Below, in pieces: positions 60,862 to 64,000 of a stretch of 64,000 bases of DNA. The notes beneath the pieces are model-generated. The model was not told the DNA's origin, searched no databases, and saw nothing but the letters and a program-made list of their open reading frames with translations. Position 1 is the first letter of the stretch; the number at the start of each line of letters is the position of its first letter. Both the position numbers and the translations under genes were made by a program. This stretch comes from Ignavibacteriales bacterium (GTDB lineage Bacteria; Bacteroidota; Ignavibacteria; Tepidaquicellales; Tepidaquicellaceae). The stretch lies in contig JACKAC010000001.1 of the NCBI GenBank assembly GCA_020635255.1, positions 721,501 through 785,500 of the forward strand. Reading direction: 5' to 3'.

Positions 60862-63364
60862 TAGGTTCTACTCTTCTTTTGATGAACTTCACAGCTTCAA
60901 ACCAGATAACGGAGATAAATCCGATCACAACTGCTATTCCCAATTGAGGAAGCGGTGGAAGACTGAATTCGAAAAAGGTTGTTACCGGGTTTATAACAAG
61001 GAGTGAGACACAAATAGCTATTGTGACCAATATGATCATAGGCACAAGTTTGTTTCTGTACCGCAATGTAGTGAAGATGGAGTAATAAAAGGAACGATTA
61101 ACAAGTGTAAGAAATATATTCGCAGAGATTATGGCAATAAAAACCATTGTTCGTGTTGATGGCTCATCTAATCCCAGCATTACACTATATTGGTATGTGA
61201 ATAGAATTCCAATCGTTATAAATAATCCCTGCACAATACTTGTTCCCAGTTCCATAGGTGTAAAGAACGTCTTTGTGAAGGGTCTCGGCTTATGGTTCAT
61301 TACATTCTTTTCTATGGGTTCGTTCTCATATATAATCGAGCATGTAGGTCCCATTATAAGTTCGAAGAAAATAATGTGAACAGGAGAGAAGATGTTAGGA
61401 TATTTCCACGCAAGCGCAAGGGGTAAAAAGACAGTCAAAATTATTGGAATATGAATAGAAATAATATATTGGATGGCTTTCTTAAGGTTTGTATATATCT
61501 TCCTGCCCATTGCGATTGCATCCACCATCTTTGCCAGATCGTTATCAACAAGAATAAGAGATGAAGCCTGCTTTGCGATCTCCGAACCTTTGCTTCCCAT
61601 TGAGACACCAATGTTTGCCGCTCTCAGTGCAGGTCCGTCATTTACCCCGTCTCCTGTCATAGCAGTAATTTTTCCTGAAGCCTTAAGCGCGTTTATCAGC
61701 TTTAGTTTTGCTTCGGGGAACATCCGTGTAAAAATGTTATTTCTTAGTGCAGTTTCTTTAAGGCTAGAATCATCCATTGACATGACTTTTTCCCCGTTGG
61801 TATAGTCATCTATTCCCCTGAGTTTTATCATTCTTGCTATTGCCAGTGTTGTTTCGGTATTATCCCCTGTAGCTATCTTTACATCTATACCGGCATTGTA
61901 AAATGAATCTAAAACCTCCGGAATATTTTTCTTTGGGGGGTCGAGGAATGCCAGTAATCCTTTGAAGTTAAACTTAAATTCCTGCTGAGTCCTGGGGAAA
62001 TGATCTCCGGAAAATATTGCCTGCCCGACTCCCAAAACTCGGTAACCTTTATCGGAGAGATCCACAACGGCCTCATTTACAATTTTTTTCTCTGTATCTG
62101 TTAAAGTGGATAAGTTTATTAATGCTTCAGGAGCGCCTTTAGCGGCGATTATAATATTACCCTCTTGATTCCCGAAGACGTGAGTCATCATTGGAGGCCT
62201 TCCATCGAGGGGGTATTCATGGACCATGCTGTAATCTTTTCGTTCATCAATTGGGAATAGCTTTTCATATGCATTGTGAATGGCTATTTCCATTGTATCA
62301 AACGGAATAGGCTCACTTGCCCACATAGCAGTCGCTAACAGTTCTTTCTCTTTATCATTGGTCACATTATTAATATCCTCGACCGGTAAGATATTTTCAC
62401 CCAATACAAAGATACTGGATAATTCCATTCTATTTTCTGTTATGGTTCCGGTCTTATCCAGGCAAATGATATTTGCGCTGCCAAGCGATTCTACGGTTTT
62501 CGTTTGCTTAACGATAATACCCATCTTCATTAATCGCCATGCACCCAGTGCCATAAAAGTTGTAAACGCTACCGGGATCTCCTCCGGAAGAATACTCATT
62601 GCAAGAGTAAGTGCTTTGAGAAGGCTGTCGAGGATGTTTTTGGAGTCGAAGAAATTTAGTATCCATACAAGGAAGAAGATGACAGCGCCTGCTATTACCA
62701 TCCTCTTCATAAAATTCCCAATCTGCAGTTGTAACGGAGTCCGTTCTTCCTTAATGGATTCTATACTTTTTCCTATTAAGCCAAGTCTTGTTGCATTTCC
62801 TACCTCGGTAACATTGCATATTGCCAGGCCGCCGGATACGGTAGTGCCCATAAAGACTTTGTTGTCTCCGCCATCGGATTTGATCACAGCAGATGATTCA
62901 CCGGTTAGAATAGATTCGTTTACGGAGAAATCATTCGATTGAATGATCTTTCCATCGGCAGGTATGGATGATCCTTCTTCGACTATAATACAATCGCCTA
63001 CAACAATATCCTTGATCGGTATTTCTTTGACATCTCCATCACGGATGACCCGGCTGAGCGGTTGTGTAAGGTCTTTGAGAGCCTCGAGAGCGTTACGACT
63101 TCTCGAATCCTGGTAAAGAGAGATGGAGGCAACTAAAATTATAGCGGCTGCCATAAATATCCCGTCTCCGACCTCTCCGCTTATAAAGTACAAAATCGCA
63201 GCGGTCAGCAACAGAAGTATCATCGGTTCGCTCAAAAGATCACCTATTGCTTTTATGAGAAAATGCTTCTTCTTTTGTTCGAATTCATTTATCCCGTACC
63301 TGGCTCTGGAACGTGATACTTCATCTTCACTCAGACCCTGTATGTCAATATTCAGATCTCTCAT
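60854..63364 (-). CDS. Cation-transporting P-type ATPase (type II, Ca2+-ATPase-like)
   Basis: 836 residues. The N-terminal cation-ATPase domain, an actuator domain with LTGESSAV (153-160), the phosphorylation site Asp303 in CLDKTGTITE, and TGDGVNDGPALRAANIGVSM are all present. The M4 segment is SILPEEIPVAFTTF, the PEEIP form of bacterial calcium and related pumps. About ten membrane helices. It probably exports Ca2+, though Mn2+ or other cations cannot be excluded. The gene is translationally linked to the phosphoesterase gene downstream. Confidence 0.92.
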   Translation of the reverse strand: MRDLNIDIQGLSEDEVSRSRARYGINEFEQKKKHFLIKAIGDLLSEPMILLLLTAAILYFISGEVGDGIFMAAAIILVASISLYQDSRSRNALEALKDLTQPLSRVIRDGDVKEIPIKDIVVGDCIIVEEGSSIPADGKIIQSNDFSVNESILTGESSAVIKSDGGDNKVFMGTTVSGGLAICNVTEVGNATRLGLIGKSIESIKEERTPLQLQIGNFMKRMVIAGAVIFFLVWILNFFDSKNILDSLLKALTLAMSILPEEIPVAFTTFMALGAWRLMKMGIIVKQTKTVESLGSANIICLDKTGTITENRMELSSIFVLGENILPVEDINNVTNDKEKELLATAMWASEPIPFDTMEIAIHNAYEKLFPIDERKDYSMVHEYPLDGRPPMMTHVFGNQEGNIIIAAKGAPEALINLSTLTDTEKKIVNEAVVDLSDKGYRVLGVGQAIFSGDHFPRTQQEFKFNFKGLLAFLDPPKKNIPEVLDSFYNAGIDVKIATGDNTETTLAIARMIKLRGIDDYTNGEKVMSMDDSSLKETALRNNIFTRMFPEAKLKLINALKASGKITAMTGDGVNDGPALRAANIGVSMGSKGSEIAKQASSLILVDNDLAKMVDAIAMGRKIYTNLKKAIQYIISIHIPIILTVFLPLALAWKYPNIFSPVHIIFFELIMGPTCSIIYENEPIEKNVMNHKPRPFTKTFFTPMELGTSIVQGLFITIGILFTYQYSVMLGLDEPSTRTMVFIAIISANIFLTLVNRSFYYSIFTTLRYRNKLVPMIILVTIAICVSLLVINPVTTFFEFSLPPLPQLGIAVVIGFISVIWFEAVKFIKRRVEPNG

Positions 63365-63484
63365 TAGTCAAAAATAATTTAAATAATCTTAACGAGCTAT
63401 TAACTAAGAAATGTATAAATTTAAGCTCAAAGCTATAATTTTAGTAAGTGAATTTAATCAGGCTATTTAGTATTTTGAATAGTT

Positions 63485-63558
63485 CGGGGTGTAGATCAGT
63501 TGGTTAGATCGCACGTCTGGGGGGCGTGAGGCCGGTGGTTCGAGTCCACTCACCCCGA
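63485..63558 (+). tRNA. tRNA-Pro (anticodon GGG)
   Basis: Acceptor stem CGGGGTG / CACCCCG with C1-G72 and A73, as bacterial tRNA-Pro requires. Anticodon stem CACGT / GCGTG around loop CTGGGGG gives anticodon GGG (63519-63521). T-arm GGTGGTTCGAGTCCACT. CCA is not encoded. Confidence 0.95.
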
Positions 63559-63590
63559 CAAATTCCTTATAACTCTTCACCCACATTATC

Positions 63591-64000
63591 ATGTCTCAGC
63601 CAGCATTTACAGGTACCGTAGCCGAAAATTATGAAAAATATTTTAGCCCGATGTTCTTTGCGGTTCCAGCTAGGGATATTGCCGGCAGAATACCTGTCAA
63701 TATAGAATCAGTTCTTGAACTTGCATGTGGTACAGGGCAGGTTACCAGATTATTAAAAGACAGATTTCCGGATGCAAAAATAATTGGAACTGATCTGTTT
63801 CCGGGGATGATAGAAGTAGCAAAATCTATTACTGGCGAAGATTCAGGAATTAAATGGAAAACTATGGATGCGACCGATATTTCATTCGAGGATGATTTGT
63901 TTGATGCAGTTGTGTGCCAATTCGGTGTTATGTTCTTCCCTGATAAGCAAAAGGCTTTCAATGAAGCTTACAGAGTATTAAAACCCGGCGGAACATTTAT
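63591..64000 (+). CDS. Class I SAM-dependent methyltransferase, 3' truncated by window end
   Basis: 136 codons seen. The N-terminal part has the SAM motif VLELACGTGQVTRLL (44-58), an acidic residue in GTDLFPGMIEVA, DATDISFEDDLFDAVVCQFG and LKPGGTF, the order of UbiE/Methyltransf_11 enzymes. The substrate cannot be told without the C-terminus. It starts 33 bases after tRNA-Pro. Confidence 0.88.
   Translation, partial: MSQPAFTGTVAENYEKYFSPMFFAVPARDIAGRIPVNIESVLELACGTGQVTRLLKDRFPDAKIIGTDLFPGMIEVAKSITGEDSGIKWKTMDATDISFEDDLFDAVVCQFGVMFFPDKQKAFNEAYRVLKPGGTF

Noticed and set aside
1..64000. Insertion sequences, prophage genes, integrases, CRISPR-Cas genes or rRNA.
   Set aside because: None seen. 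The only clear transfer candidate is the AT-rich restriction-modification pair, which has no transposase or direct repeats that I can find.

Overview
This 64 kb window is a single stretch of bacterial chromosome with compact gene packing, about 40% GC by eye. Eight predicted secreted proteins end in a C-terminal sorting domain of the NYPNPFNP type used by the type IX secretion system (T9SS). Together with Gram-negative envelope genes (ADP-heptose synthesis, TamB) this points to the FCB group. An Ignavibacteriota or other Chlorobi-side lineage seems the best fit, but no rRNA is present to prove it. Start codons include ATG, GTG and TTG. Several genes carry clear Shine-Dalgarno sites.

Layout. 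1-2.6 kb: the 3' part of purF, overlapping by one base with an aminopeptidase P gene. 2.6-10.8 kb (minus): an envelope operon hldA, hldE-type adenylyltransferase, tamB, rnr. 10.9-15.6 kb (minus): two T9SS-exported proteins (a Ycf48-like propeller and a peptidylarginine-deiminase-like enzyme) around a TrmB-type regulator. 15.6-20.9 kb (minus): polA, a Nudix hydrolase and hldD, then a two-domain UspA. 21.0-26.3 kb: UDP-glucose dehydrogenase (plus) and UDP-glucuronate decarboxylase (minus), separated by an AT-rich AvaI/BsoBI-type restriction-modification pair. The decarboxylase gene is coupled to a HEPN/MNT nucleotidyltransferase module. 26.4-37.3 kb: tRNA-Thr, a LysM lytic transglycosylase, RluD-type pseudouridine synthase, a small isoprenylcysteine-methyltransferase-like protein, a T9SS protein, peptidase T and ComEC. 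37.4-43.4 kb: two paralogous small lipoproteins flanking a DUF2341 T9SS protein and a thermonuclease, then guaB, DinB and a Bax-inhibitor-1 protein. 43.4-49.1 kb: an NlpC/P60 protein, a TMTC-like membrane protein with TPRs, and a three-gene run (ABM monooxygenase, PD40 propeller, MFS transporter). 49.2-59.7 kb: four more T9SS proteins (propeller, M43 metalloprotease, CocE-type hydrolase, a small secreted protein) and, between them, a sulfur-relay operon (SQR-like flavoprotein, TusE/DsrC, DsrE). 59.7-64 kb: metallophosphoesterase and P-type ATPase, tRNA-Pro, and the 5' part of a methyltransferase gene.

Themes. (1) LPS inner-core heptose genes lie in two separate operons, and UDP-glucose to UDP-glucuronate to UDP-xylose enzymes lie at one locus, so envelope polysaccharide synthesis is a strong theme. 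(2) The T9SS cargo genes often sit in their own units followed by strong hairpin terminators, but no T9SS machinery gene is present here. (3) The most interesting items are the SQR-like/TusE/DsrE operon without DsrAB, the AvaI-type restriction-modification island, the PPAD-like exported deiminase near a TrmB regulator, a ComEC whose metallo-beta-lactamase active site is lost, and an rnr gene whose N-terminal domain has no ATG, GTG or TTG start. No CRISPR array, insertion sequence, prophage or replication origin was seen. There is no gene-free gap longer than about 300 bases.
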